A stretch of 64,000 nt of DNA, from positions 22,733-86,732 of the forward strand of contig JAPYMA010001982.1 of the NCBI GenBank assembly GCA_035041965.1, given 5' to 3'. A program made the position numbers and the translations under genes. Each line of letters begins with the position of its first letter. The first letter of the stretch is position 1. Below the pieces are notes generated by a model. It made no database searches. It saw nothing but the letters and a program-made list of their open reading frames with translations, and had not been told where the DNA came from. This stretch comes from Anisakis pegreffii. Taxonomy: Eukaryota > Nematoda > Chromadorea > Rhabditida > Anisakidae. Positions 47,801-59,000 of this stretch are shown here, one piece after another.

Positions 47801-48126
47801 GGGGTGCCCGGAGAATCTGCCGAAAGGCGTATTGCCGCCTATTAGGCAAAATATCCATTAAATAACTTTGCTTAGGCAAAACATCTTTAGGCGAATTGTC
47901 TGGTCGCGATTATCGGAAGTTGTGTGAGAATTTGGTGTTGAAATGGTTGAAAAGAATCTTTGCTTCAGGCCGTAAAGTATGGAATGAGATTCTGGCGAGT
48001 GGAAGTGGACATTTAGCGGCAGCGTGGTTGGAAGCGACGAATCTGGAGAGATTCTTTGGAAAGACTGAAACGGCCCGAAAATTTTTGTACAGAGCCATCA
48101 ATTCGGCGAGCGATCATCCATATACA
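41864..48126 (+). CDS. sart3: SART3 exons 1-9: acidic N-terminus and HAT repeats
   Basis: Exons: 41864-42046, 42270-42418, 42901-43039, 43497-43713 (or to 43721), 44274-44451, 45262-45392, 45844-46057, 46886-47038, 47969-48126. Exon 1 encodes about 60 mostly Glu/Asp residues. Exons 2-9 encode half-a-TPR (HAT) helices with the usual W...Y/F...E pattern: FWMEWIEDE, STIWNVYLDFE, DPARIQMMFERALV with LWLQYGAWLD, VYERAIRHAECTALWQQYL, KVWNEILASGSGHLAAAWLE. These form the scaffold that dimerises and holds partners. Exon 4 has a good donor at 43714 that is out of phase with exon 5; the weaker GTTTAG at 43722 restores phase, or a small exon was missed. Exon 7 has no internal start and was found only by splice and motif matching. 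Confidence 0.88.
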
Positions 48127-51100
48127 GTTAGTTAGTTAGTAGCTGTTCGTGGAAACTTTGTTGGTGTTTATAGGGCGCGTTGTGGTGGCAGATGAAATAG
48201 AATTTGTTGCAATGAACAGATGGAATAAGATAGAAATTTGATTTGTTTGTTTTTTGGTAGGTAGGTGAAGGTGTTTTACTTCTATCTTCTAATTTTTTTT
48301 TAGGTTTATGAAGCGTTGATTCAATTCGAACGTGAAGTGGGCACATTGGAGGATTTGGATAGGGCACTTGAGAAGGTGAACGCGCAGGCGGCAAGAGTGG
48401 CAGCAAGACCGCAAAAAATCAAGAAACCCACAGAACGAGAGACCGATGCGATCGTGCACGGTGTGGCAGAAACCAACGAAACTTCTCCTAGAGCACAGAA
48501 AAGCCAGCAAGGTGCGAACAAACGGGAGAAATCGGCGCAGAAGAGAACACACGAAAACGATACGGGCACCGGCGAGAAGCAGCCAGCAGAGCAGGTGAAT
48601 AATCGGAGGAGTGGTTTTTGCCTGCCTTTTCACTGGCTGAAAGCAAGTTATTGGTTTGGGTCAGGGGAATATTGTAGCGAGCGACTCGTCTAGAAGATGA
48701 GATTCAAGAATCGTTTTCGGTCCATCGGTCGGGTCATCTCACCGAAGTGTTCGCATCCCAAGAAACACAGTATTAGTGTCTAGAAGTGTTCAACTAGGAA
48801 ACAAACAAAGTTTAAAATTTGAAGCTCGAAGCGGCGCTTTGATGCTGGCTGGACACTCGGAAATTTGGGTTTAAGAAAATCTCAGTTGATATAGGAAGTA
48901 TTTGTAGACGTAAGGGAGAAATGATTAGTGTTGCTGAATAGGGCTGGGATGGTGTGTAGCATGAGACTGATCTGTAGATCATCGATCAGTTAGATCATCG
49001 ACTGATCTGTAGATCATCGATCACAGTTAGAGTTCAACGAAAATGTGTCATTGTCATAAGAGCCGAGCCGATTTGTGCAAAAAACTCTTATAGGAGAAGA
49101 GAGCGCGCACAGTTATTGATGAGGATGGTTTCACAGTGCCCACAATGCCGGCAATCGCACCCAAAAAGAAACCAATCAAACAGGAGCGTTGTTCTACCGA
49201 TAGAGCGGTCAAAAAGCCGGGAGAAACCGGCTCTGAAGCCGCTTCGATCCCATCGTCTTCCCGGAATGGTACCGATGGATCAGGAGTGGCTGGTCGCTCA
49301 GCCATAGCTAAAAGTGGCTCATCTGAAGGCAATACGACTGCAGGAGCGGCAGCCGAGAAGACAGTGTTCATTTCGAATCTTGACTTTAAACTACCGAAGG
49401 AACGAATCATGGAAGTGTTTCCAAATGCGAAAGAAGTGCGCTTCATTCACAGAGGAATGAGTAAACTGCATAAGGTGAGTCAGTTCGACTCGAAGCATTT
49501 CTTGAACTGGAAGCATCGTCCATGTTGTGCTTGGAAACAAAATGGAGAAAAAATAAATTTTGTCGAAAAATCAATCATTTTAATAGTGCACTAAAATTGT
49601 GTTTATGAAAATATTGATGATTACTTTGAAATAGTCTCCTAACGAAATTTAATCAGTTCTAATTTATTGTAAGCAACTCTTAGGTAGGTGTGTTTATTTG
49701 ATCACTGTTATGATATACATCATTTCTCAACGTTTTCAGTTGTATTGATGTTAGAGTTGATTTAGTAATTTTGTTACAAGTTACAAGTCGTAGTAGATGA
49801 GAGAAAAGAATTAATGATGTGAGCCATCCATCTGGGTGAGTGGTTCAGATTGTGCTGCGAGTGAGTGAGTGAGTGTTCATGCTATTGAAGTTGAACGATT
49901 GAATGATTTGACGTTGCGTGTTTGTTTTGAGGGTTTTGGCTATGTGGACTTTGAGACGGTCGAAGAGGCATGTGCGGCGTTAAGCAAGGATCGTCACTTG
50001 ATCGATGGTCGACCGATGTATGTATCGGAAAATAGACCGCACGAGCACCGAGGTGAACACAGTGAATTTCGGTATGCGACAAATTTGGAGAAGAATAAAA
50101 TTTTTGTGGGAAACGTACACTACGATGCAACTGAAGAGCAACTGAAGGTTTGGCGGTTTGTTGTCGTTTGTGTGTCGCCGCTTTTAGTGCGATTGTCTTG
50201 AGACTGTTCTGGATACAGAGAGCACTTGTATGAGATTTGAATTGATGAGAGAGAGCGTTGTGATGCGAAATTCGTTTGTCTTCGATGAGCTGCTTTTTGA
50301 GAGTTCTCTGAATTTGGACACTCCTTCTGAGTGTTGCTGATATGATGGGTGCTCTAACGATAAGGGTTCGTGGCTTGGTGAATGAAGTAGACTGTGATTA
50401 AGTGTTAATTGTAAAATATCTTCATAGAATGCAATCATAGTTTTCAAAAAAACACTATCACATTTCTGATGGTGTTGCCGAACGTTCAAATTTATGTTGA
50501 TACACATTGTTGACCCATTGAAATGCGTGGAATCCGCACGATTTAGAATTAGATTCATTTTTGTTTGATGGCTTCAATCAGTGCAATGCTGTGAACTTGT
50601 GATGCAGTTGAAAGAAATTTCGACTGCTTGAAATTTTGCTAGTTGGCGAGTGAGGCATTGTCAGCTGGTGGAAATTTGCAGGAAGTATTTACCGCTTATG
50701 GTGTGATCCGTGATGTTCGTATTGTAACACACAAATCTGGTAGATCAAAAGGGTTTGCGTATATTGAGTTCGAAGATGAGGCGTCTGCAAGTGCAGCTGT
50801 GAAAGCGGCCACTGAGGAAATCGTGTTGTTGGGTAAAAATTTTGCGTTACTTCTAAGGTTTCAACCGGCATACGTTCTGAGAGGGCTTCCCTTGTGAGCA
50901 GTGTAAATTCCTTAAAAACACGGCTCTTTTAAGAGTTAAACGCTAGTTAATACGTTCACATAGAGAAGGAGATTGAAAAGATTTTTGGTGTCATTAAGTT
51001 CATTCAGTTCAAAATTTGTAGTAGTAGTAGTAGTAGTAGTACTAGTACTAGTACTAGTAGTAGTAGTTTTGATCAAGATTGGGTGAGTCACGCTTGCACT

Positions 51101-51648
51101 TAGGTAATCATCGAATGGAAATTAGTTGAGAGTGGACGATTGAGATGATTCCGTGTGACATTATTTCTTTTCAAATTTCAGAACGTAAACTCAGCGTGGC
51201 ACTGAGTAATCCGCCCAAGAAAAAAGATCCAATAGCAGCAGCAGCAGCTCCATCCAGGATCGCGTCGTCTTCAGTGGTTTGGTTTTATTTCTGAGAATAT
51301 TTGTATGTTCGTGATATTTTCCAATTAGATCGTGTAAAGCATCAAGGTTTTGGCGGTGTAGCTTTTGCATTATAGTTCAGGTTGGTGTTAGATTAGAAAC
51401 GATCTGATTGTTGTGATTGGAATAGTGTTTTTCTTGTGTTTTAGAGTCATCAGCGGAATAAAATCGACTTATTGGTGCCACGGGCACTTGCAAGATCGAA
51501 ACCGGAGACGAATTCGAGTAAATCAACTGCTCATCAAGGAAGTGAAGAGACGAATAAAGGCGGAGTTGAGGATCAGCAAAAGGAGAGTGGAAAACCAATT
51601 GCAACGAAACTATCAAATGATCAGTTTCGATCAATGTTTTCAAAATAA
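41864..51648 (+). CDS. sart3: SART3 / Prp24-type U4/U6 snRNP recycling factor
   Basis: Nuclear RNA-binding protein that re-anneals U4 and U6 snRNAs after splicing; SART3 also recruits USP15/USP4 deubiquitinases in animals. Fifteen exons give about 955 residues, against 963 in the human protein. Domain order matches the family: acidic N-terminus, HAT repeats, Lys/Arg-rich linker, RRM1, RRM2, and a C-terminal LSm-interaction motif (KLSNDQFRSMFSK) before TAA at 51646-51648. The start is ATG at 41864. A strong acceptor (TTTTTCAG) ends at 41817, 46 nt upstream, suggesting a spliced-leader site or a 5'-UTR intron. The least certain boundary is the exon 4 to exon 5 join. Introns carry TAGCCAGC- and GCCTAA-family repeats. 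It diverges from POLG. Confidence 0.92.
43961..44048 (-). repeat. AATCAGC-family fragment
   Basis: Diverged fragment (GGGAGAATAGCCCAGC ... TGAAGATGTG) in the SART3 exon 4-5 intron, abutting a GCCTAA fold-back. Confidence 0.55.
44070..44235. repeat. GCCTAA fold-back element, copy 2
   Basis: Same ends and inner words as copy 1, with an extra duplicated GGACAATTTGCCTAAC. It ends 38 nt before SART3 exon 5. Confidence 0.8.
44612..44872 (+). repeat. TAGCCAGC-family dispersed repeat, copy 5
   Basis: Full-length copy in the SART3 intron between exons 5 and 6. Confidence 0.85.
46252..46526 (+). repeat. TAGCCAGC-family dispersed repeat, copy 6
   Basis: Full-length copy in the SART3 intron between exons 7 and 8. 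Confidence 0.85.
47221..47240 (+). repeat. (TTAC)n microsatellite
   Basis: Five TTAC units in the SART3 intron between exons 8 and 9. Confidence 0.85.
47622..47736. repeat. GCCTAA fold-back element, copy 3
   Basis: Shorter fold-back (CAATTTGCCTAAAGATG ... TTTTTAGGCAAATTG) in the SART3 intron before exon 9. Confidence 0.75.
47814..47899. repeat. GCCTAA fold-back element, copy 4
   Basis: Degraded 86-bp copy (AATCTGCCGAAAGGCG ... CATCTTTAGGCGAATTG) only 77 nt after copy 3 and 69 nt before SART3 exon 9. Confidence 0.7.
48304..51648 (+). CDS. sart3: SART3 exons 10-15: basic linker, two RRMs, LSm-interaction tail
   Basis: Exons: 48304-48594, 49094-49474, 49932-50147, 50682-50832, 51182-51276, 51445-51648. 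Exon 10 closes the HAT region (VYEALIQFEREVGTLEDLD) and runs into a Lys/Arg/Glu-rich linker with likely nuclear-localisation character. Exon 11 starts RRM1 (RNP2 VFISNLDF). Exon 12 holds RRM1 RNP1 (GFGYVDFE) and starts RRM2 (RNP2 IFVGNVHY). Exon 13 holds RRM2 RNP1 (KGFAYIEF). Exon 14 ends RRM2 (LSVALSNPP) and has an Ala run. Exon 15 has KIDLLVPRAL, matching the LSLLPRAL block, and the C-terminal LSm-binding motif. Exon 14 could instead end at 51273; phase is the same. Confidence 0.88.
48963..49028 (+). repeat. GATCATCGATCA-type repeats in a SART3 intron
   Basis: CTGATCTGTAGATCATCGAT occurs twice with a palindromic TGATCGATGATC-like centre, about 70 bp before exon 11. Confidence 0.8.
51019..51067 (+). 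repeat. (AGT)n microsatellite
   Basis: Sixteen or so AGT/ACT triplets, including a TAGTACTAGTACTAG stretch, in the intron between SART3 exons 13 and 14. Confidence 0.95.
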
Positions 51649-51706
51649 GAATTGTTCGCTGATTTGTTCATTGATTTTTAAATGTGAGACATTTATTGGT
51701 ACGTTT

Positions 51707-51747
51707 TCGTTGCTGTTGTTACTGTTATTATTATTGTTGTTGTTGTG
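51707..51747 (+). repeat. (GTT/ATT)n microsatellite after SART3
   Basis: Imperfect GTT and ATT triplets about 60 bp after the SART3 stop codon, probably in the 3' UTR. Confidence 0.8.
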
Positions 51748-52469
51748 AGTACGTCTTAATTATATGTTCGCGTGTTTTGACTGGTGATTTGTCGTTAATT
51801 TATCGCATTCATATCGAGGATGTTATGGATATTTTGATGTTATTTACTCGTATGTAATTGTTTCCATCTCGATCTAATTTCATTGTGTTGATTGTGTTTG
51901 CATGATGATCGATTTGGTAATGTGGCTGTTATTATGTGTTAGTTGTTAATGCAGTGCAGCTGCGCGTTGTTCCGTGAACATTTTCGATCAACACCCACTA
52001 TCAGGATTGCCGCAGATTAATTAGGCTTGAATGACCGATGGTGAAATCTGAAGAATTTGAATGTGAGTGTGATAGCTTCTGAAAGGAATTCAGAAATCGT
52101 ACGAATGACTACTGCATAGGTGCAGGTGATTGGTATTGAGTGATCTATGAGATTGTTGTTACATTGCTCATTTGGCATTCATCTTACTGAACATGGTCAT
52201 GCATATGACTGAACTTGAAACTGATTTCAATTCTGCTCTCCTTGCCAGATCTACTCATTGCAGTGCAAGTGAAGGGCATGCAAATCATCTCTTATATCAC
52301 TAATTAGTGATTGTTGTGTCTTTAGTTGAAAGTTTATTCGAGTTTTGGCAGTCTGCGGAATTTAAACCAATTGAAAGTCGTATGTTGAACCGTGAAATCA
52401 ACGATCGAAATTAGGATTTCATATCCACAGATTTACGACGATTCACTGCGTTAATGTGGTTAACTGCAC
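51748..52469. other. Downstream of SART3, no gene seen
   Basis: AT-rich sequence without a convincing frame or repeat before the AATCAGC-family fragments and the satellite. Confidence 0.55.
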
Positions 52470-52565
52470 GGAAGCAGCGATGTCAAGGAAGAAAGAAAGT
52501 GATGTTGCAGATGGGTAGGGCTGAGGCATTGACTCAAATGAGTTGTAATTGCTGACTTAATAGGC
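52470..52565 (-). repeat. AATCAGC-family fragment, old
   Basis: Weakly similar (GATGTCAAGGAAGAAAG, GAGTTGTAATTGCTGACTTA), about 300 bp before the copy at the satellite edge. Confidence 0.45.
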
Positions 52566-52861
52566 GCTTAACTGAATAAGTTTGGTAACGTCACGAGTTG
52601 AGAGAAACCCAAGATGGATTGGTTGGAAGATTTTCGGCGTTTGATTGAACGGACAATTCAGTTCGTTCATTCAGTTTTTAAAATGAACGATGTGTTTTGT
52701 TATTTGGTTTGCAAAGTTCCAAATTGTAAGAGTTTATCGTTATCTGTTTACTAACGTATTGTCTTGTAATCACTGAGTGTTGATGAAGATTTTCGATCAG
52801 CATTTCAGTTTCAGTTTCAATCCGCTAATAAACATTTGCCTCGATTTTATCATGATAGTGA

Positions 52862-53045
52862 GTCCTCTGTGCTTGCCAAATCAATAATTCAAGTTCGGAT
52901 TTCATGAAGATAGATGATTCCAAACGCTATTATCGTTAGCTGCGCCGAAAGAAGAATGCCAAGGATGGAAGAATGTGATATTAGTGATATTGGTAATAAC
53001 AGAGAGGCATAAACTCGTCATGAGTTTGATTTGCTGATTAAATAA
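52862..53045 (-). repeat. AATCAGC-family dispersed repeat at the satellite edge
   Basis: Inverted copy whose TGCTGATTAAATAAA end touches the first satellite unit directly. Confidence 0.8.
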
Positions 53046-56000
53046 AGCCATATCTCCTCGCAGAGGCGGAATTTTCCGGTGAGCTTTCATTTTTAGAAAG
53101 CAGAGATTCTGCACGAAGAATGATGTACAAACATCAGTATGTTTCCGGGCAAATTTGAGAAGACGGTAGGCTTGAATGTATCAAACCTATATTTCTATAG
53201 TAATGTATAATAAGCATTGATCTATAGTGATCAATTGCATATCAATGAGCACCTCAGCGCTGGTTGAGATAGCTTCAATGAAATAGCTATACCTCCTCAA
53301 CTAAGCAAAATCGCCCCACAAAATATGTATTTTTCTGAATGCAGAGATTCTGCTTGATCGATTGGTGTAAAGAAATTGATATGTTACTGGTCAAAGCTGA
53401 GGGTACGGTAGGTTAGAATGTACCAACCTCTATAGCATCAGAAAAATAGCCATATCTCCTCGCAGAGGCGGAATTTTACGGTGAGCTTACATTCTTAGAA
53501 AGCAGAGATTCTGCTGGATCGAATGATGTACAAACATCGGTATGTTTCCGGGCAAACTTGAGAAGACGGTAGGCTTGAATGTATCAAACGTATATTTCTA
53601 TAGTAATGTATAAGAAGCATTGATCTATAGTGATCAATTGCATATCAATGAGCACCTCAGTACTAGTTGAGATAGGTTCAATAAAACAGCTATACCTCCT
53701 CAACTAAGCAAAATCGCCCGACAAAATATATATTTTTCTGAATGCAGAGATTCTGCTTGATCGATTGGTGTAAAGAAATTGATATGTTACTGGTCAAAGC
53801 TGAGGGTACGGTAGGTTAGAATGTACCAACCTCTATAGCATCAGAAAAATAGCCATATCTCCTCGCAGAGGCGGAATTTTCCGGTGAGCTTACATTCTTA
53901 GAAAGCAGAGATTCTGCTGGATCGAATGATGTACAAACATCGGTATGTTTCCGGGCAAACTTGAGAAGACGGTAGGCTTGAATGTATCAAACGTATATTT
54001 CTATAGTAATGTATAAGAAGCATTGATCTATAGTGATCAATTGCATATCAATGAGCACCTCAGTACTAGTTGAGATAGGTTCAATAAAACAGCTATACCT
54101 CCTCAACTAAGCAAAATCGCCCGACAAAATATATATTTTTCTGAATGCAGAGATTCTGCTTGATCGATTGGTGTAAAGAAATTGATATGTTACTGGTCAA
54201 GGCTGAGGGTACGGTAGGTTAGAATGTACCAACCTCTATAGCATCAGAAAAATAGCCATATCTCCTCGCAGAGGCGGAATTTTCCGGTGAGCTTTCATTT
54301 TAAGAAAGCAGAGATTCTGCTGGATCGAATGATGTACAAACATTGGTATGTTTCCGGGCAAACTTGAGAAGACGGTAGGCTTGAATGTATCAAACGTATA
54401 TTTCTATAGTAATGTATAAGAAGCATTGATCTATAGTGATCAATTGCATACCAATGAGCGCCTCAGTACTAGTTGAGATAGGTTCAATAAAACAGCTATA
54501 CCTCCTCAACTAAGCAAAATCGCCCGACAATATATATATTTTTCTGAATGCAGAGGTTCTGCTTGATCGATTGGTGTAAAGAAATTGATATGTTACTGGT
54601 CAAGGCTGAGGGTACGGTAGGTTAGAATGTACCAACCTCTATAGCATCAAAAAAATAGCCATATCTCCTCGCAGAGGCGGAGTTTTCCGGTGAGCATACA
54701 TTCTTAGAAAGCAGAGATTCTGCTGGATCGAATGATGTACAAACATCGGTATGTTTTCGGGCAAACTTGAGAAGACGGTAGGCTTGAATGTATCAAACGT
54801 ATATTTCTATAGTAATGTATAAGAAGCATTGATCTATAGTGATCAATTGCATATCAATGAGCACCTCAGTACTAGTTGAGATAGGTTCAATAAAACAGCT
54901 ATTCCTCCTCAACTAAGCAAAATCGCCCGAGAACATATATATTTTTCTGAATGCAGAGATTCTGCTTGATTGATAGGTGTAAAGAAATTGATATGATACT
55001 GGTCAAACCTGAGGGTACCGTAGGTTAGGATGTACCAACCTCTATAGCATCACGAAAATAGCCATATCTCCTCGCAGAGGCGGAATTTTACGGTGAGCTT
55101 ACATTCTCAGAAAGCAGAGATTCTGCTCGATCGAGTGATGTACAATCATCGGTATGTTTCGGTGCAAACTTGAGAAGACGGTAGGCTTGAATGTATCAAA
55201 CCTATATTTCTATAGTAATGTATAATAAGCATTGATCTATAGTGATCAATTGCATATCAATGAGCACCTCAGCGCTAGTTGAGATCGGTTCAATAAAACA
55301 GCTATACCTCCTCAACTATGCAAGATCGCCCGACAAAATATATATTTTTCTGAATGCAGAGATTCTGCTTGATTGATAGGTGTAAAGAAATTGATATGTT
55401 ACTGGTCAAACCTGAGGGTACCGTAGGTTAGGATGTACCAACCTCTATAGCATCACGAAAATAGCCATATCTCCTCGCAGAGGCGGAATTTTACGGTGAG
55501 CTTACATTCTCAGAAAGCAGAGATTCTGCTCGATCGAGTGATGTACAATCATCGGTATGTTTTCGGGCAAACTTGAGAAGACGGTAGGCTTGAATGTATC
55601 AAACGTATATTTCTATAGTAATGTATAAGAAGCATTGATCTATAGTGATCAATTGCATATCAATGAGCACCTCAGTACTAGTTGAGATAGGTTCAATAAA
55701 ACAGCTATACCTCCTCAACTAAGCAAAATCGCCCGACAAAATATATATTTTTCTGAATGCAGAGATTCTGCTTGATCGATTGGTGTAAAGAAATTGATAT
55801 GTTACTGGTCAAGGCTGAGGGTACGGTAGGTTAGAATGTACCAACCTCTATAGCATCAAAAAAATAGCCATATCTCCTCGCAGAGGCGGAGTTTTCCGGT
55901 GAGCTTACATTCTTAGAAAGCAGAGATTCTGCTGGATCGAATGATGTACAAACATCGGTATGTTTTCGGGCAAACTTGAGAAGACGGTAGGCTTGAATGT

Positions 56001-59000
56001 ATCAAACGTATATTTCTATAGTAATGTATAAGAAGCATTGATCTATAGTGATCAATTGCATATCAATGAGCACCTCAGTACTAGTTGAGATAGGTTCAAT
56101 AAAACAGCTATACCTCCTCAACTAAGCAAAATCGCCCGACAAAATATATATTTTTCTGAATGCAGAGATTCTGCTTGATCGATTGGTGTTAAGAAATTGA
56201 TATGTTACTGGTCAAAGCTGAGGGTACGGTAGGTTAGAATGTACCAACCTCTATAGCATCAGAAAAATAGCCATATCTCCTCGCAGAGGCGGAATTTTCC
56301 GGTGAGCTTACATTCTTAGAAAGCAGAGATTCTGCTGGATCGAATGATGTACAAACATCGGTATGTTTCCGGGCAAACTTGAGAAGACGGTAGGCTTGAA
56401 TGTATCAAACGTATATTTCTATAGTAATGTATAAGAAGCATTGATCTATAGTGATCAATTGCATATCAATGAGCACCTCAGTACTAGTTGAGATAGGTTC
56501 AATAAAACAGCTATACCTCCTCAACTAAGCAAAATCGCCCGACAAAATATATATTTTTCTGAATGCAGAGATTCTGCTTGATCGATTGGTGTTAAGAAAT
56601 TGATATGTTACTGGTCAAAGCTGAGGGTACGGTAGGTTAGAATGTACCAACCTCTATAGCATCAGAAAAATAGCCATATCTCCTCGCAGAGGCGGAATTT
56701 TACGGTGAGCCTACATTCTTAGAAAGCAGAGATTCTGCCCGATCGAATGATGTACAAACATCGGTATGTTACCGGTCAAACTTGAGAAGACGGTAGGCTT
56801 GAATGTATCAAACGTATATTTCTATAGTAATGTATAAGAAGCATTGATCTATAGTGATCAATGGCATATCAATGAGCACCTCAGTACTAGTTGAGATAGG
56901 TTCAATAAAACAGCTATACCTCCTCAACTAAGCAAAATCGCCCGACAAAATATATATTTTTCTGAATGCAGAGATCCTGCTTGATCAAATGGTGTAAAGA
57001 AATTGATGTGTTACTGGTCAAAGCTGAGGGTACGGTAGGTTAGAATGTACCAACCTCTATAGCATCAGAAAAATAGCCATATCTCCTCGCAGAGGCGGAA
57101 TTTTCCGGTGAGCTTTCATTTTAAGAAAGCAGAGATTCTGCTGGATCGAATGATGTACAAACATTGGTATGTTTCCGGGCAAACTTGAGAAGACGGTAGG
57201 CTTGAATGTATCAAACGTATATTTCTATAGTAATGTATAAGAAGCATTGATCTATAGTGATCAATTGCATATCAATGAGCACCTCAGTACTAGTTGAGAT
57301 AGGTTCAATAAAACAGCTATACCTCCTCAACTAAGCAAAATCGCCCGACAAAATATATATTTTTCTGAATGCAGAGATCCTGCTTGATCAAATGGTGTAA
57401 AGAAATTGATGTGTTACTGGTCAAAGCTGAGGGTACGGTAGGTTAGAATGTACCAACCTCTATAGCATCAGAAAAATAGCCATATCTCCTCGCAGAGGCG
57501 GAATTTTCCGGTGAGCTTTCATTTTAAGAAAGCAGAGATTCTGCTGGATCGAATGATGTACAAACATTGGTATGTTTCCGGGCAAACTTGAGAAGACGGT
57601 AGGCTTGAATGTATCAAACGTATATTTCTATAGTAATGTATAAGAAGCATTGATCTATAGTGATCAATGGCATATCAATGATCACCTCAGTACTAGTTGA
57701 GATAGGTTCAATAAAACAGCTATACCTCCTCAACTAAGCAAAATCGCCCGACAAAATATATATTTTTCTGAATGCAGAGATCCTGCTTGATCAAATGGTG
57801 TAAAGAAATTGATGTGTTACTGGTCAAAGCTGAGGGTACGGTAGGTTAGAATGTACCAACCTCTATAGCATCAGAAAAATAGCCATATCTCCTCGCAGAG
57901 GCGGAATTTTCCGGTGAGCTTTCATTTTAAGAAAGCAGAGATTCTGCTGGATCGAATGATGTACAAACATTGGTATGTTTCCGGGCAAACTTGAGAAGAC
58001 GGTAGGCTTGAATGTATCAAACGTATATTTCTATAGTAATGTATAAGAAGCATTGATCTATAGTGATCAATTGCATACCAATGAGCGCCTCAGTACTAGT
58101 TGAGATAGGTTCAATAAAACAGCTATACCTCCTCAACTAAGCAAAATCGCCCGACAATATATATATTTTTCTGAATGCAGAGGTTCTGCTTGATCGATTG
58201 GTGTAAAGAAATTGATATGTTACTGGTCAAGGCTGAGGGTACGGTAGGTTAGAATGTACCAACCTCTATAGCATCAAAAAAATAGCCATATCTCCTCGCA
58301 GAGGCGGAGTTTTCCGGTGAGCATACATTCTTAGAAAGCAGAGATTCTGCTGGATCGAATGATGTACAAACATCGGTATGTTTTCGGGCAAACTTGAGAA
58401 GACGGTAGGCTTGAATGTATCAAACGTATATTTCTATAGTAATGTATAAGAAGCATTGATCTATAGTGATCAATTGCATATCAATGAGCACCTCAGTACT
58501 AGTTGAGATAGGTTCAATAAAACAGCTATACCTCCTCAACTAAGCAAAATCGCCCGACAAAATATATATTTTTCTGAATGCAGAGATTCTGCTTGATCGA
58601 TTGGTGTAAAGAAATTGATATGTTACTGGTCAAAGCTGAGGGTACGGTAGGTTAGAATGTACCAACCTCTATAGCATCAGAAAAATAGCCATATCTCCTC
58701 GCAGAGGCGGAATTTTCCGGTGAGCTTACATTCTTAGAAAGCAGAGATTCTGCTGGATCGAATGATGTACAAACATCGGTATGTTTCCGGGCAAACTTGA
58801 GAAGACGGTAGGCTTGAATGTATCAAACGTATATTTCTATAGTAATGTATAAGAAGCATTGATCTATAGTGATCAATTGCATACCAATGAGCGCCTCAGT
58901 ACTAGTTGAGATAGGTTCAATAAAACAGCTATACCTCCTCAACTAAGCAAAATCGCCCGACAATATATATATTTTTCTGAATGCAGAGGTTCTGCTTGAT

